The translations under genes and the position numbers were made by a program. A stretch of DNA of 64,000 nucleotides from the NCBI GenBank assembly GCA_949741925.1, contig CATJOY010000054.1, forward strand, positions 1-64,000, in the 5' to 3' direction. How positions within the stretch are numbered: position 1 is the stretch's first letter; each line of letters begins with the position of its first letter. Shown one piece after another: positions 8,805-16,910 of this stretch. The notes beneath the pieces were generated by a model. That model was not told the DNA's origin, did not search any database, and saw nothing but the letters and a program-made list of their open reading frames with translations. Source of the stretch: an uncultured Desulfovibrionaceae bacterium. Its GTDB lineage: Bacteria; Desulfobacterota; Desulfovibrionia; Desulfovibrionales; Desulfovibrionaceae.

Positions 8805-10169
8805 ATGAGCACTACGTGTATCAAAAATGGTATTGTGGCTGATTCGGGGGCTCTGCGCCCGCTGGATGTGCTTCTATCCGGAGATAAGGTAGAGGCCCTT
8901 CTACCCCACGGGAGCGAAATCGATGCCGCTGAAGTCATCGACGCCACAGGCCGGTATGTCTTGCCGGGGCTCATTGACGCGCACAACCATCCTGTTTACG
9001 CCGACCGTATCGACCGGCTTTCCCGGGCTGCTCTTGCCGCCGGCATCACCACCACCATTCCCTATATCGGTTCTGTTGCCGCTTGGGGTAAGCAGGGCGG
9101 CCTTGTTCAAGCTATAGACGACTTCATCCGGGAAGGCAGCGAGGGTTCCTGCATCGATTTTGGCGTTCACTGTACCCTGACCTCCAATGTCATGGAAGAA
9201 GTGGATATAGCCATCCCCGCTCTTGTTGAACGCGGCGTTGTTTCCTTTAAGGCCTTCACCTCCTACCGCAAGCGCGGCATGAAGCTCGAAGATGATCAAA
9301 TCATCCATCTTATGGATATCGTTGCCAGACAAAAAGGCTTGCTCGCCTTTCATGCTGAGAACGACGCCATGCTTGAATATCTCGAAGCCAAGGCCGTTGC
9401 CGCCGGCTGCAACCATCCGCGTTACTATCCGGCCACCCATCCCCCCATGTCTGAAGCCGAGGCCGTGTTCCGTATCCTCTCTCTGGCCACGGCCACAGGA
9501 TGCGCGGTCTATTTGCCCCATATCACCTGCGCGGAATCTCTGGATGTTATCCGTTTGTTCCGCAGATGGCAGAAGCTCGATACGCTTTATGTGGAGACCT
9601 GCCCCCATTACCTGGTACTCAACGATTCCGAACTCGAACGCCGCGGCAATCTGGCTAAGATGTCTCCGCCCCTCCGTAAAAGCAGTGATTGTGAAGCCCT
9701 TTGGGAAGCTCTTCGTGAACATGAGATCGATGTGATTGCTTCCGATGCTGCCGGACACGACACCAAGGAAAACGCTCCTCTTTTTGATCAGACTTTCCGC
9801 GCCCCTCACGGCACGCCCGGCATAGAGACCCTGTTTTGTATAACCTGGCAGGAAGGCGTCAATCAGGGGCGCATCAGCATCCCCGAGTTTGTGCGCCTTA
9901 TGAGTGAAAATCCTGCCAAGATTTTCGGACTTTATCCCCAGAAAGGCACGCTCCGCCCCGGCTCCGATGCGGATGTGGTCCTCATTGATCCCGGCAGCAC
10001 CCACACTGTTCCTTTTCAGAACCCTCATCTGGCCGTGGATTATAGCCTGTTTGAGGGCCGCGCCTGTCTGGGCTGCATCTCCCGCGTGCTGTTGCGCGGC
10101 GTCACCGTATACAAAGACGGCAAACTCATTCCGGGCCCCAAAGGACAATTCCTACCCGGTATAATCTAA
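8805..10169 (+). CDS. cyclic amidohydrolase (dihydropyrimidinase/dihydroorotase/allantoinase type)
   Basis: Hydrolyses a cyclic amide or ureide ring. The metal site appears intact: HxH in GLIDAHNHPVYA (about residue 60), candidate carboxylated Lys in VVSFKAFTSY (about 150), His in LAFHAEN and LPHITC, and Asp in IASDAAGHD (about 315). 454 residues fits hydantoinases and allantoinases. A near-identical role is impossible to fix: the pocket residues are not diagnostic to me. It follows the IclR gene by 49 bases and is followed by a hairpin, so it is probably the last gene of the island. No carbamoylase or transporter gene follows it. Confidence 0.8.
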   Translation: MSTTCIKNGIVADSGALRPLDVLLSGDKVEALLPHGSEIDAAEVIDATGRYVLPGLIDAHNHPVYADRIDRLSRAALAAGITTTIPYIGSVAAWGKQGGLVQAIDDFIREGSEGSCIDFGVHCTLTSNVMEEVDIAIPALVERGVVSFKAFTSYRKRGMKLEDDQIIHLMDIVARQKGLLAFHAENDAMLEYLEAKAVAAGCNHPRYYPATHPPMSEAEAVFRILSLATATGCAVYLPHITCAESLDVIRLFRRWQKLDTLYVETCPHYLVLNDSELERRGNLAKMSPPLRKSSDCEALWEALREHEIDVIASDAAGHDTKENAPLFDQTFRAPHGTPGIETLFCITWQEGVNQGRISIPEFVRLMSENPAKIFGLYPQKGTLRPGSDADVVLIDPGSTHTVPFQNPHLAVDYSLFEGRACLGCISRVLLRGVTVYKDGKLIPGPKGQFLPGII

Positions 10170-10176
10170 CGTGCTT

Positions 10177-10200
10177 ATCCCCGGCAGAAGCCGGGGATAT
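10177..10200 (+). terminator. hairpin after the amidohydrolase
   Basis: TATCCCCGGC (10177-10186) and GCCGGGGATA (10191-10200) form a perfect 10-bp stem with an AGAA tetraloop. No T-run follows, so it may be a weak terminator or an RNA-stabilising hairpin. Confidence 0.5.
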
Positions 10201-10396
10201 TCTCTCATGCTCTCCCTCCGGGAGCGAGCTTCCCCGTATGCTCGTTTTCTTTTCCCTGCCGCTTCCGGCTTCCGGGAAAAGCTTCGGCCGGGAAGAGTGC
10301 CGAGAAAACAGCCTTTTGCCCCGGGGCATTCCCTTTCTTTTGAGATCGCCGGCCCGCCCTTGATTTTGATTTTCTTTCCCGTTATTTACCTGGATT

Positions 10397-11812
10397 ATGC
10401 AGCATACTTTACGGCATCCACGCCCGCGCAAGCGCCGGGCGAGGAATATATTCGTTTTTTTTGTTTTTTTGGTCTTGTCCGTTGTGGCGTTCTCCCTTGT
10501 TTACCATGATCGGGATCAATCCGTTTCCGCCCCACCGGCATATCAGGCTTCAGAACAATCCGTTCCCCAGCAAGATTTCCCCGAAGAGATCGCCTCGGCT
10601 TCTTCTGACCAGTCCCCTACAATGCCGGAAATTTCGAGCGGGATAGAGAGCATTTCTCTTGATCTGCCGACAATCTACGGTCCGCAGATGCCTGATGGAC
10701 CATATACGGTCCAGCGGGTCGTCAATGCCGGAGATACGGCCGGAAGCATCCTCCGCGGTTGGTTGAGCCTCAGTGAAATTCAAGCCTTTTCCGATGCCTG
10801 CGAGGATGTTTTTACCATGCGTCGCTTGCGTCCCGGGCAACCTTATACGCTGACCATAGAGAAGGGCGTTCTCATCTCTTTTGAATATGAAATAGATCAG
10901 GAACGCAAACTGATTATCTCTCGGGATGAAGAAGGTTTGTTTATTGCTCGAGGGGAGGATATTTTTTATGATGTTCTGTTGGAACGGGTTGAGGGCGTTA
11001 TAACCTCCAATCTCTTCCAGACGGTGGCCGATGCCGGCGAAGGGCCCGCCCTGGCCATCGCCCTGGCAGATATTTACGCTTGGGAAATCAATTTCATCAG
11101 AGATATCCAACCCGGTGATTCCTTTGTTCTTGTTGTAGAAAAGCGCTTTCGCGACGGCGAGTTCAAGGGCTACGGGAAAATCCAAACAGCTCGCTTTATT
11201 AATAATAAAACCACCTTTGAGGCCTTTTTGTTTCAAGATCCCGAAGGCCGCCCCGAGTATTTCACCAGCAATGGAGAGAGCCTGAAGCGGGCTTTTCTCA
11301 AGGCGCCGCTTTCCTTTACCCGGATATCTTCAACGTTTACCAATGCCCGTTTGCATCCCATTCATAAGGTATGGCGAGCGCATCCCGGCATAGATTATGC
11401 CGCGCCTACCGGAACTCCGGTCAAAGCCGTGGGCAACGGAACCGTAACCTTTTCCGGCTGGGGCAAGGGAGCAGGTAACTATATCGCTGTACGCCACAAA
11501 AACGGCTACGAAACCATGTACCTGCATCTGTCGGCCTTTGCCAAAGGGCTTAAGAAAGGGCTGAACGTTCAGCAAGGCGATGTCATCGGCTATGTGGGCA
11601 GCACAGGCTATTCAACAGGCCCTCATTTGGATTTTAGAATGAAAAAAAACGGCGTGTATGTGAACCCGTTGCATGAACTGACGCCCCGCAGCGAACCTGT
11701 GGCCCAAAAAGATATGCCGGAATTCACCCGACGTGTCACTGTCTGGCGCGAATACATTAATGGGGGAAAGGACCCGCTTCTTTTCCCTCCGGAATTTGAA
11801 AAAGCCGCTTAA
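10397..11812 (+). CDS. membrane-anchored M23 peptidase (MepM-like)
   Basis: Predicted periplasmic peptidoglycan endopeptidase. An Arg-rich cytoplasmic start is followed by one membrane segment (FVFFVFLVLSVVAFSLV, about residues 17-37), then an OapA/LysM-like region with GDTAGSILRGWLS, a long linker domain, and a C-terminal LytM domain. HPGIDYAAP (about 330) gives the first His and Asp ligands, and YLHLS the catalytic His. The usual HxH near the end is GPHLDF here (about 408), so the last ligand position is Asp. A TGCCGG-type spacer and terminator hairpins flank the gene, so it is probably monocistronic. 471 residues resembles MepM/YebA. Confidence 0.85.
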   Translation: MQHTLRHPRPRKRRARNIFVFFVFLVLSVVAFSLVYHDRDQSVSAPPAYQASEQSVPQQDFPEEIASASSDQSPTMPEISSGIESISLDLPTIYGPQMPDGPYTVQRVVNAGDTAGSILRGWLSLSEIQAFSDACEDVFTMRRLRPGQPYTLTIEKGVLISFEYEIDQERKLIISRDEEGLFIARGEDIFYDVLLERVEGVITSNLFQTVADAGEGPALAIALADIYAWEINFIRDIQPGDSFVLVVEKRFRDGEFKGYGKIQTARFINNKTTFEAFLFQDPEGRPEYFTSNGESLKRAFLKAPLSFTRISSTFTNARLHPIHKVWRAHPGIDYAAPTGTPVKAVGNGTVTFSGWGKGAGNYIAVRHKNGYETMYLHLSAFAKGLKKGLNVQQGDVIGYVGSTGYSTGPHLDFRMKKNGVYVNPLHELTPRSEPVAQKDMPEFTRRVTVWREYINGGKDPLLFPPEFEKAA

Positions 11813-11863
11813 ATGCCTCTGGCGGCCGGGGAATTGCCCCGGGCCCCCGCCAGGGGAAAAAAC

Positions 11864-11889
11864 GGCTTTGGGAAAAGCCTTATTTTTTG
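11864..11889 (+). terminator. rho-independent terminator after the M23 gene
   Basis: GGCTTT (11864-11869) pairs with AAAGCC (11874-11879) across a GGGA loop, followed by TTATTTTTTG. A second GC-rich hairpin (CTGGCGG...CCGCCAG with an inner CCGGGG/CCCCGG) lies just upstream at about 11817-11855. Confidence 0.8.
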
Positions 11890-11919
11890 CTGAAACAGCA
11901 TAGTTTTTCGCCGTTTTTC

Positions 11920-11948
11920 TTGACCCGATCGATGAGTATCGATAGCTT
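11920..11948 (+). promoter_or_regulatory. promoter/operator candidate before the HTH gene
   Basis: TTGACC (11920-11925) is followed after 17 bases by a weak TAGCTT (11943-11948). Between them ATCGAT-GAGT-ATCGAT (11928-11943) is a perfect inverted repeat filling the spacer. ACAGCATAGT also occurs twice, at 11895-11904 and 11966-11975, 71 bases apart. Confidence 0.35.
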
Positions 11949-11989
11949 AATGTCTTTGTTTTGTTACAGCATAGTGTACCGGAGGATTC

Positions 11990-13069
11990 ATGCCGGAGCG
12001 GACGCTTACCCACAAAGATCTTGCGGCCAGGCTCAAGGTTTCTGAAACCACTATTAAAAGTTATCGCCGCAAATTTGCGGACTGCATACCTGTGGCCAGC
12101 CAGGGCAAGCCCATCCGGTTTACCCAGGAGGCAGGGAAAGTCTGCTTACGGATTCGCGATCTTTTTGCCGAAGGGATGAGCGTTCCCGAAGTTAGGGCGC
12201 GTTTGGCCGAGGAGTTTTCTTGGATTAGTCTCGTTACTCCCGAGCCCCAGGAGGAAGAGCCCGTTGCTGTGGCCTTGCCCGAAGAGTTTACGGTATCGGT
12301 CAGCAATCTGGCCCGGAGCATGGTCACCCTGACGCAGCAGCAAGGCGGTATTTTAAAGCGGTTGCAGCATCTTGAAGGAGCACCCGGTCCTTCCCAGGCT
12401 CCGGCAACAGTTTCTTTTGACGTGGCCTTGCTGGCTGAAAGCCTGGCGCCTTTGGAGCGGCTGGAGCAACTCGACGCGCTCAGGGAGGTGAGCTCCCTGG
12501 TTGCGGCGCTTCATCAGGCTACCGCGGCGCTGACAGACGCTGCCGAGGCCTTGCGCGAAGCTGCCGAAAAAATACCTGATCAGGCCTCCGGGGGAACCGC
12601 GGCCGAGGGCGGAGCCGCAACCCCTCGAGTTGTGCGTTTTCCTTCCCCGCGCAGTGCTGCTCCGGCAGCCTTGCCGGAGGAGAATCCCGCCGCTCAGGAA
12701 CAGCCTCCTCGGCATCTGCTTTCGTTGCCGTTGGTTATTCGGACTACGCAGGGCCAATATGTAGGAGCCGGGGGCCGGACCAGAGGGCGTTTTACGCTGA
12801 ACGATTTGAAAGCCTTGTTGGCCTACACTCGCGCGGATGCGGGGCAATACGCCATGCATTGGGAATTGACCGACGGCGCTTGGTGGTTGGTTCTTGATCA
12901 GCCCGAGGCGGAGGAACCGCGTTGTTTACGTCTTTCTCTGCGGGAGCTTTCCAGTCAGCGCGGTATGACCGTGGCTGAAATAGTGCAGCTTGTGGATGGG
13001 GAGCAAACCGTGCATCCGGCGGAGTTTTGTGGTTTTGTCGAACATCTTATGGCCGGAAATCAGGGCTAA
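11990..13069 (+). CDS. MerR-like HTH protein with an unrecognised C-terminal domain
   Basis: Residues 1-75 look like a MerR-type winged helix (LTHKDLAARLKVSETTIKSYRRKF, then FTQEAGKVCLRIRDLFAEG, quoted in parts). The middle (about 110-230) is predicted alpha-helical, Ala/Glu/Leu-rich and then proline-rich. The last 120 residues (from about LSLPLVIRTTQGQYVG, through YAMHWELTDGAWWLVLD) form a compact domain I do not recognise. GGAGG (11981-11985) is 5 bases before the ATG. It stands alone between a terminator and a convergent gene. It could be a sequence-specific regulator or a nucleoid or segregation accessory protein; function unknown. Confidence 0.7.
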   Translation: MPERTLTHKDLAARLKVSETTIKSYRRKFADCIPVASQGKPIRFTQEAGKVCLRIRDLFAEGMSVPEVRARLAEEFSWISLVTPEPQEEEPVAVALPEEFTVSVSNLARSMVTLTQQQGGILKRLQHLEGAPGPSQAPATVSFDVALLAESLAPLERLEQLDALREVSSLVAALHQATAALTDAAEALREAAEKIPDQASGGTAAEGGAATPRVVRFPSPRSAAPAALPEENPAAQEQPPRHLLSLPLVIRTTQGQYVGAGGRTRGRFTLNDLKALLAYTRADAGQYAMHWELTDGAWWLVLDQPEAEEPRCLRLSLRELSSQRGMTVAEIVQLVDGEQTVHPAEFCGFVEHLMAGNQG

Positions 13070-13485
13070 CCATCTTTTTTTAATGCCTTCTTCCAAGGCC
13101 TGCTGACAAAAAAATCTTTTTGTTCTGTTATGGCTGTGTCTGCTTTAGCGGCAGTTCTTGGCATACGCCTTACAAGGCTGCTTTCGCCGTAAAAAGTTTT
13201 TGTGGGTACGATAGGGGCGCCTGGCTCCACGCTTTTTTCCCAAGGTCCGGGAAGTGATGGCGCGGGGGCATCTCGCCGTTTGTTTTTGCCGTTGGAGGAA
13301 CGGTGTTTTCCCGTTCCCTTCCGCGAGAGAAGAACAGGTTTTCGGGCCGGAAAGGCAGGGGAATGATTAGCTCAGTCCCAACGGGGCACAGGAACAACGT
13401 TCCTGTGCCCCGTTGGGCTATCTTGTGAAGTGGCCCTCCTGGTTGGGCGGGGCGTTGCCCGGCCGCCTGAGGCAGGCAAAAGGAA
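13070..13485. other. gene-free spacer between convergent genes
   Basis: 416 bases between the HTH gene and the PFKFB-like gene, which converge. The first 130 bases are T-rich without a clear hairpin. The rest holds a composite palindromic repeat (see 13355-13480). No ORF with an SD or family resemblance was seen. Confidence 0.6.
13355..13480. repeat. composite palindromic intergenic repeat with a 19-bp perfect hairpin
   Basis: GCAGGGGAATGATT (13355-13368) is half of the AATSATT palindrome. It is followed by a 19-bp perfect stem, 13377-13395 with 13399-13417, loop AAC, containing GGGGCACAGGAAC and its complement. Then comes GGGGCGTTGCCCGGCCGCC (from 13449). The same three parts recur elsewhere in the window. 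Between convergent genes it could also end transcription from both sides. Confidence 0.75.
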
Positions 13486-14730
13486 CTAGATTTCGGGCCC
13501 CATAAAGCGGACCAGTTCAAAAAGTTTTTTGTGGTGTGTTGCGACGATATGATAGTATTTATCCTGGGGTACGTAGATATAAGGAACATCTACGGTTTGG
13601 CGGTATAAAAAGAAGGCCAGGATCATTCGGTTGACGGCCTGGTGCCCGATGATCAGGGTACCAGGGGCGGCTCCGGAGAGGAACAGCGCCTTGCGGAATC
13701 CCCGGCCGACCCGGTCGCGCATGCTGGCGTACCCTTCGCCTTCCGGATAGCAGTAATTATATTTATCTTTAGCCCTGGCTGCATAGACTTCCGGATATTT
13801 TTCCCTAATTTCGGCGTAGGTCATGCCGGAGCACAGGCCGCCGTCGATTTCATCCAGTTCGGGCATGGTCATGACAATGCTTTCCGGGTGATCCACCAGC
13901 AGGGGGAGGGCTGTTTGTTCAGAACGAAGCCTGCCGGAAGTGAATATATAGGGAATGGCCTTGTTCCGGAAATGGTCGGCCAGGGCTCTGGCTTGCGCTT
14001 GGCCTTTCAGGGTTAGGGGAGAATCGCCGCCGATGCGGCCTTCTTGATTGAAATATGTTTCGCCGTGCCGCACCAGGTAGAGATTGTTGACCCAGTCTGA
14101 AACCAGAATATCCCGAACTCGGACATAGTTAGGAATATCCCGACGCAGGTTTTCGGCCATGATCCTGTTCCAGAGGCTGTCCAGGCGGACGAAGTTATCT
14201 TCTTCTTCCAGGGGAACGTAAATTGAGCGGTAATACTCGATGCGCTGAGTAAAGCGTTTGGCCGCTTCATCCCGGGATATGCCCGCAAATTCCGGGAGTC
14301 TGGTCTTGCGTTGGATGCTTGCCGCCAGAAGATCGGGATCATCATTGATGCACTCGATATAGAGAATAGGCCTGCCTCCCATCTCGCGCTCCACCAGCCG
14401 ACGCCGTTCCCTGCTGGCATTGGTGGCATCCAGGATGGCTACGTTGCCTTCGCTATCCAGGTATTCTCTGGCAGCCCGCATGTTGAGCAGAGAAAGATGC
14501 TCGCGGACTCTGCACCCTTCGGCATTGTGGGGATCGTAAAACCAGGGCTCTGAGGATCGTTCGCCGTAATGGGTCCGCCGCAGATTGCCGTTATTGAATA
14601 TCCTGACGGCCAAGCCTTCGGCTTCCAGACCATCGCGGAGCCGCAAGGCAAGGGTTGATTTGCCTCTGGCCGGCAGCCCGACCAGGACAATGCATAACTG
14701 ATTACGAGGTGTTTCCTGAACCAAACTCAT
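13486..14730 (-). CDS. 6-phosphofructo-2-kinase/fructose-2,6-bisphosphatase-like bifunctional protein
   Basis: N-terminal P-loop kinase half: Walker A GLPARGKST (residues 18-26), then RIFNNGNLRR and ILDATNASRERR, closely resembling the 6PF2K domain. C-terminal histidine-phosphatase half: YLVRHGET (219-225), TSGRLRSEQTA, LDEIDGG, DKYNYCYPEGE and IGHQAVNR (361-368), the pattern of eukaryotic FBPase-2. 414 residues is close to the PFKFB catalytic core without the regulatory N-terminus. In eukaryotes it makes and removes fructose 2,6-bisphosphate; a bacterial role is unproven. It lies downstream of malQ on the same strand, 274 bases away, hinting at a link with glycogen/glucose use. Confidence 0.8.
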   Translation of the reverse strand: MSLVQETPRNQLCIVLVGLPARGKSTLALRLRDGLEAEGLAVRIFNNGNLRRTHYGERSSEPWFYDPHNAEGCRVREHLSLLNMRAAREYLDSEGNVAILDATNASRERRRLVEREMGGRPILYIECINDDPDLLAASIQRKTRLPEFAGISRDEAAKRFTQRIEYYRSIYVPLEEEDNFVRLDSLWNRIMAENLRRDIPNYVRVRDILVSDWVNNLYLVRHGETYFNQEGRIGGDSPLTLKGQAQARALADHFRNKAIPYIFTSGRLRSEQTALPLLVDHPESIVMTMPELDEIDGGLCSGMTYAEIREKYPEVYAARAKDKYNYCYPEGEGYASMRDRVGRGFRKALFLSGAAPGTLIIGHQAVNRMILAFFLYRQTVDVPYIYVPQDKYYHIVATHHKKLFELVRFMGPEI

Positions 14731-14879
14731 GAGGCGGCGGCTCCTGTCTCCTGTTTTGCAGTGGGTACGCTTGCTGTTTTTGACGGCCTTGTCACCTCAT
14801 CAATGTACACCCGGTACAACGCTGAGGCAACGCGTCACCCTTCATAGGGATAAAGGCATTGGGGGGCTGCTCGCTCCAA

Positions 14880-15004
14880 ATTCCCCGGCAGGGGAATGAT
14901 TCCCCTGCTTCCCCAATAGGCTGTTTATCGCTGCGGGCCGAGCCGTCGCTTGGAGGGGTTGGGGTATTATATCCCCAACAGGGCCTGGGGCAGGGCCCCA
15001 TATC
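14880..15004. repeat. palindromic intergenic repeat 3' of malQ
   Basis: GCAGGGGAAT-G-ATTCCCCTGC (14888-14908) is a perfect 21-base palindrome with a central G. Nearer the malQ stop are GTTGGGG...CCCCAAC (about 14959-14980) and a GGGCCTGGGGCAGGGCCCC block. On the minus strand this lies directly after malQ and probably serves as its transcript end. Confidence 0.65.
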
Positions 15005-16558
15005 TTATTTCCTGGAATGACGCCCGTAAAGATCCGCCCAGCGGGATAGTTCCTGAAAGCGTTCGGCCCGGGCCATATCTGCGGTTAGCCGCCACGTCCA
15101 GTTTCCGGCGGCCAGGGCAGGAGTGTTCATCCGGGCTTCGCTGCCGAGTCCTAACACATCTTGAGCGGGAATGATCGCAAGGCTGGCCTTGCTCTCAAAG
15201 GCGAGCCGGATCAAAATAGGGCAGACATTCTCCTCACTGACTTCCAAACCGGCGTAGGCGGTCAAATTTTCCCGTTCCTCCCGCCCGGCCGTGGCAAACC
15301 AGGCTTTGGTGGGGGCGTTATCATGGGTTCCTGTGTAGACTACGGAATTTTCAGTGTGGCGGAAGGGTATATCCGGGTTGTTGGCCGGATTTGTTCCGCC
15401 AAAAGCAAATTGCAAGACATGCATGCCCGGGAGATCAAAGGCTTTTTTCAGCTCTCTGACATCGGGGGTGATAACCCCCAAATCTTCGGCAATAAAGGGC
15501 AGTGAGGTAAATCTGCGGGACATAGCGCTGAAAAGTTCCATGCCCGGAGCTTCAACCCAGCGGCCGTTAACGGCTGTTTCTTCATTGGCCGGAATTTCCC
15601 AGTACCCGGCAAAACCGCGGAAGTGATCGATACGCACACGATCTACTAAAAGCAGATTATGGGCAATACGTTTTTGCCACCAGTAAAAGCCATCTTGTCG
15701 CAAGGCTTCCCAACGATAGACCGGGTTGCCCCAACGTTGGCCGGTAGCGCTGAAGTAATCGGGCGGCACGCCGGCTACGGTAATGGGGTTGCAATCGCCA
15801 TCCAGGTTGAAAAAGCCGGGATTAGCCCAAACATCAGCGCTGTCATGGGTAATATAGATGGGCATATCCCCGATTAATTGAATATCTTTGTGGTGGCAGG
15901 CCCGGCGGAGTTCATCCCACTGGGTGAAAAAGAGAAACTGAATAAATTTTTCCCGCAGGATGGCTTCCCGGCGGGTATGATCCCACATCCCCAGGGCTGC
16001 CGGTTCCCGGCGTTTTAATTCCTCCGGCCAGCGGGTCCACATAGCGCCGTTGTGCTCTTCTTTAATGGTTACAAAGCGGGCGTAATCATCTAACCAATAC
16101 CGGTGGACTTCGCAGAAATCTTTGAAGCGGGTATCATTATCCAGCTTGCCTCGGTTCCGCTCGTAGGCCAGCCGCAAGAGATGGGCGCGCTCTCGCTCCA
16201 CACGGCCGAAGGCGACATCACAATTCCCCGGAACCCCTGCGGGAATTCCGGCCGCCCGGCATTCCTGCTCGGCTTGTTCTCGAGATGCTTCCAGATCAGC
16301 ATCAACAATAAGACCATCGCGCATCAGCAATTCGGGGCTGATGAACAACTGGTTGCCGGCAAAGGCGGAAGGGCTGGAATAGGGAGAATTGTTCAGGCCG
16401 GAAGAGGTCGGATGCAGGGGCAGAACTTGCCATAGGCTTAGGCCGGCGCCCGAGAGAAGGCGGATAAAGGCATGCGCTTCCGGGCCCAAGTCGCCGATCC
16501 CGTAGTTGGAGGGCAGGGAAGAAATATGCAAAAGTATGCCGCTCATCCTGGTTTTCAT
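15005..16558 (-). CDS. malQ: 4-alpha-glucanotransferase
   Basis: Disproportionating enzyme that transfers glucan segments between maltodextrins or during glycogen breakdown; cytosolic. GH77 features: ILLHISSLPSNYGIGDLG at the N-terminus, VDRVRIDHFRGF with the nucleophile Asp (about residue 300), IAEDLGVIT with the acid/base Glu, and YTGTHDN. 517 residues is normal for the short bacterial type without extra N-terminal modules. GAGGA lies about 10 bases before the ATG. The next gene downstream on the same strand encodes the PFKFB-like protein. Confidence 0.93.
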   Translation of the reverse strand: MKTRMSGILLHISSLPSNYGIGDLGPEAHAFIRLLSGAGLSLWQVLPLHPTSSGLNNSPYSSPSAFAGNQLFISPELLMRDGLIVDADLEASREQAEQECRAAGIPAGVPGNCDVAFGRVERERAHLLRLAYERNRGKLDNDTRFKDFCEVHRYWLDDYARFVTIKEEHNGAMWTRWPEELKRREPAALGMWDHTRREAILREKFIQFLFFTQWDELRRACHHKDIQLIGDMPIYITHDSADVWANPGFFNLDGDCNPITVAGVPPDYFSATGQRWGNPVYRWEALRQDGFYWWQKRIAHNLLLVDRVRIDHFRGFAGYWEIPANEETAVNGRWVEAPGMELFSAMSRRFTSLPFIAEDLGVITPDVRELKKAFDLPGMHVLQFAFGGTNPANNPDIPFRHTENSVVYTGTHDNAPTKAWFATAGREERENLTAYAGLEVSEENVCPILIRLAFESKASLAIIPAQDVLGLGSEARMNTPALAAGNWTWRLTADMARAERFQELSRWADLYGRHSRK

Positions 16559-16910
16559 CGTAGCAAATCCTCGCTGGTATTCCCGGGTTCTCTTGCCGTC
16601 ATGACGGCGGCATTGAGGCGCGGGCGTGTTCCGACGGTTCCCGATCGCAATGGTGCGCTTGTGGCAAGAGGGTAACGCTCCGGCTGGGGAGAACCGCCAC
16701 CTGCCCCGCAGATAAAACCGCGCTATGCCGTGCCGTTACGGGGCGTCTTCACATCGTACTGGTTGATGACTCTATGCCGCTTGGAACTATGATCCCCCTC
16801 GTGAGGTTCGGGGCGGTGCCTTGGCCGCCGGGGCAAGCACGGGGGGATCTTTCAATACATTGCTGCTGCCCGGAGCTGTTTCACAGGCAAAATTTTTTGA
16901 GAACCAATCC
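16559..16910. other. gene-free spacer 3' of sppA
   Basis: 352 bases between sppA and malQ, both on the minus strand. About 16795-16850 carries a degenerate copy of the intergenic repeat: read on the minus strand, GCCCCGGCGGCCAAGG, a CCGCCCC element and GAGGGGGATCAT. A malQ promoter should lie here but none stands out. Confidence 0.5.

Noticed and set aside
8901-10148. 415-codon minus-strand frame opposite the amidohydrolase
   Set aside because: Shadow of the plus-strand gene, which has a complete metal site.
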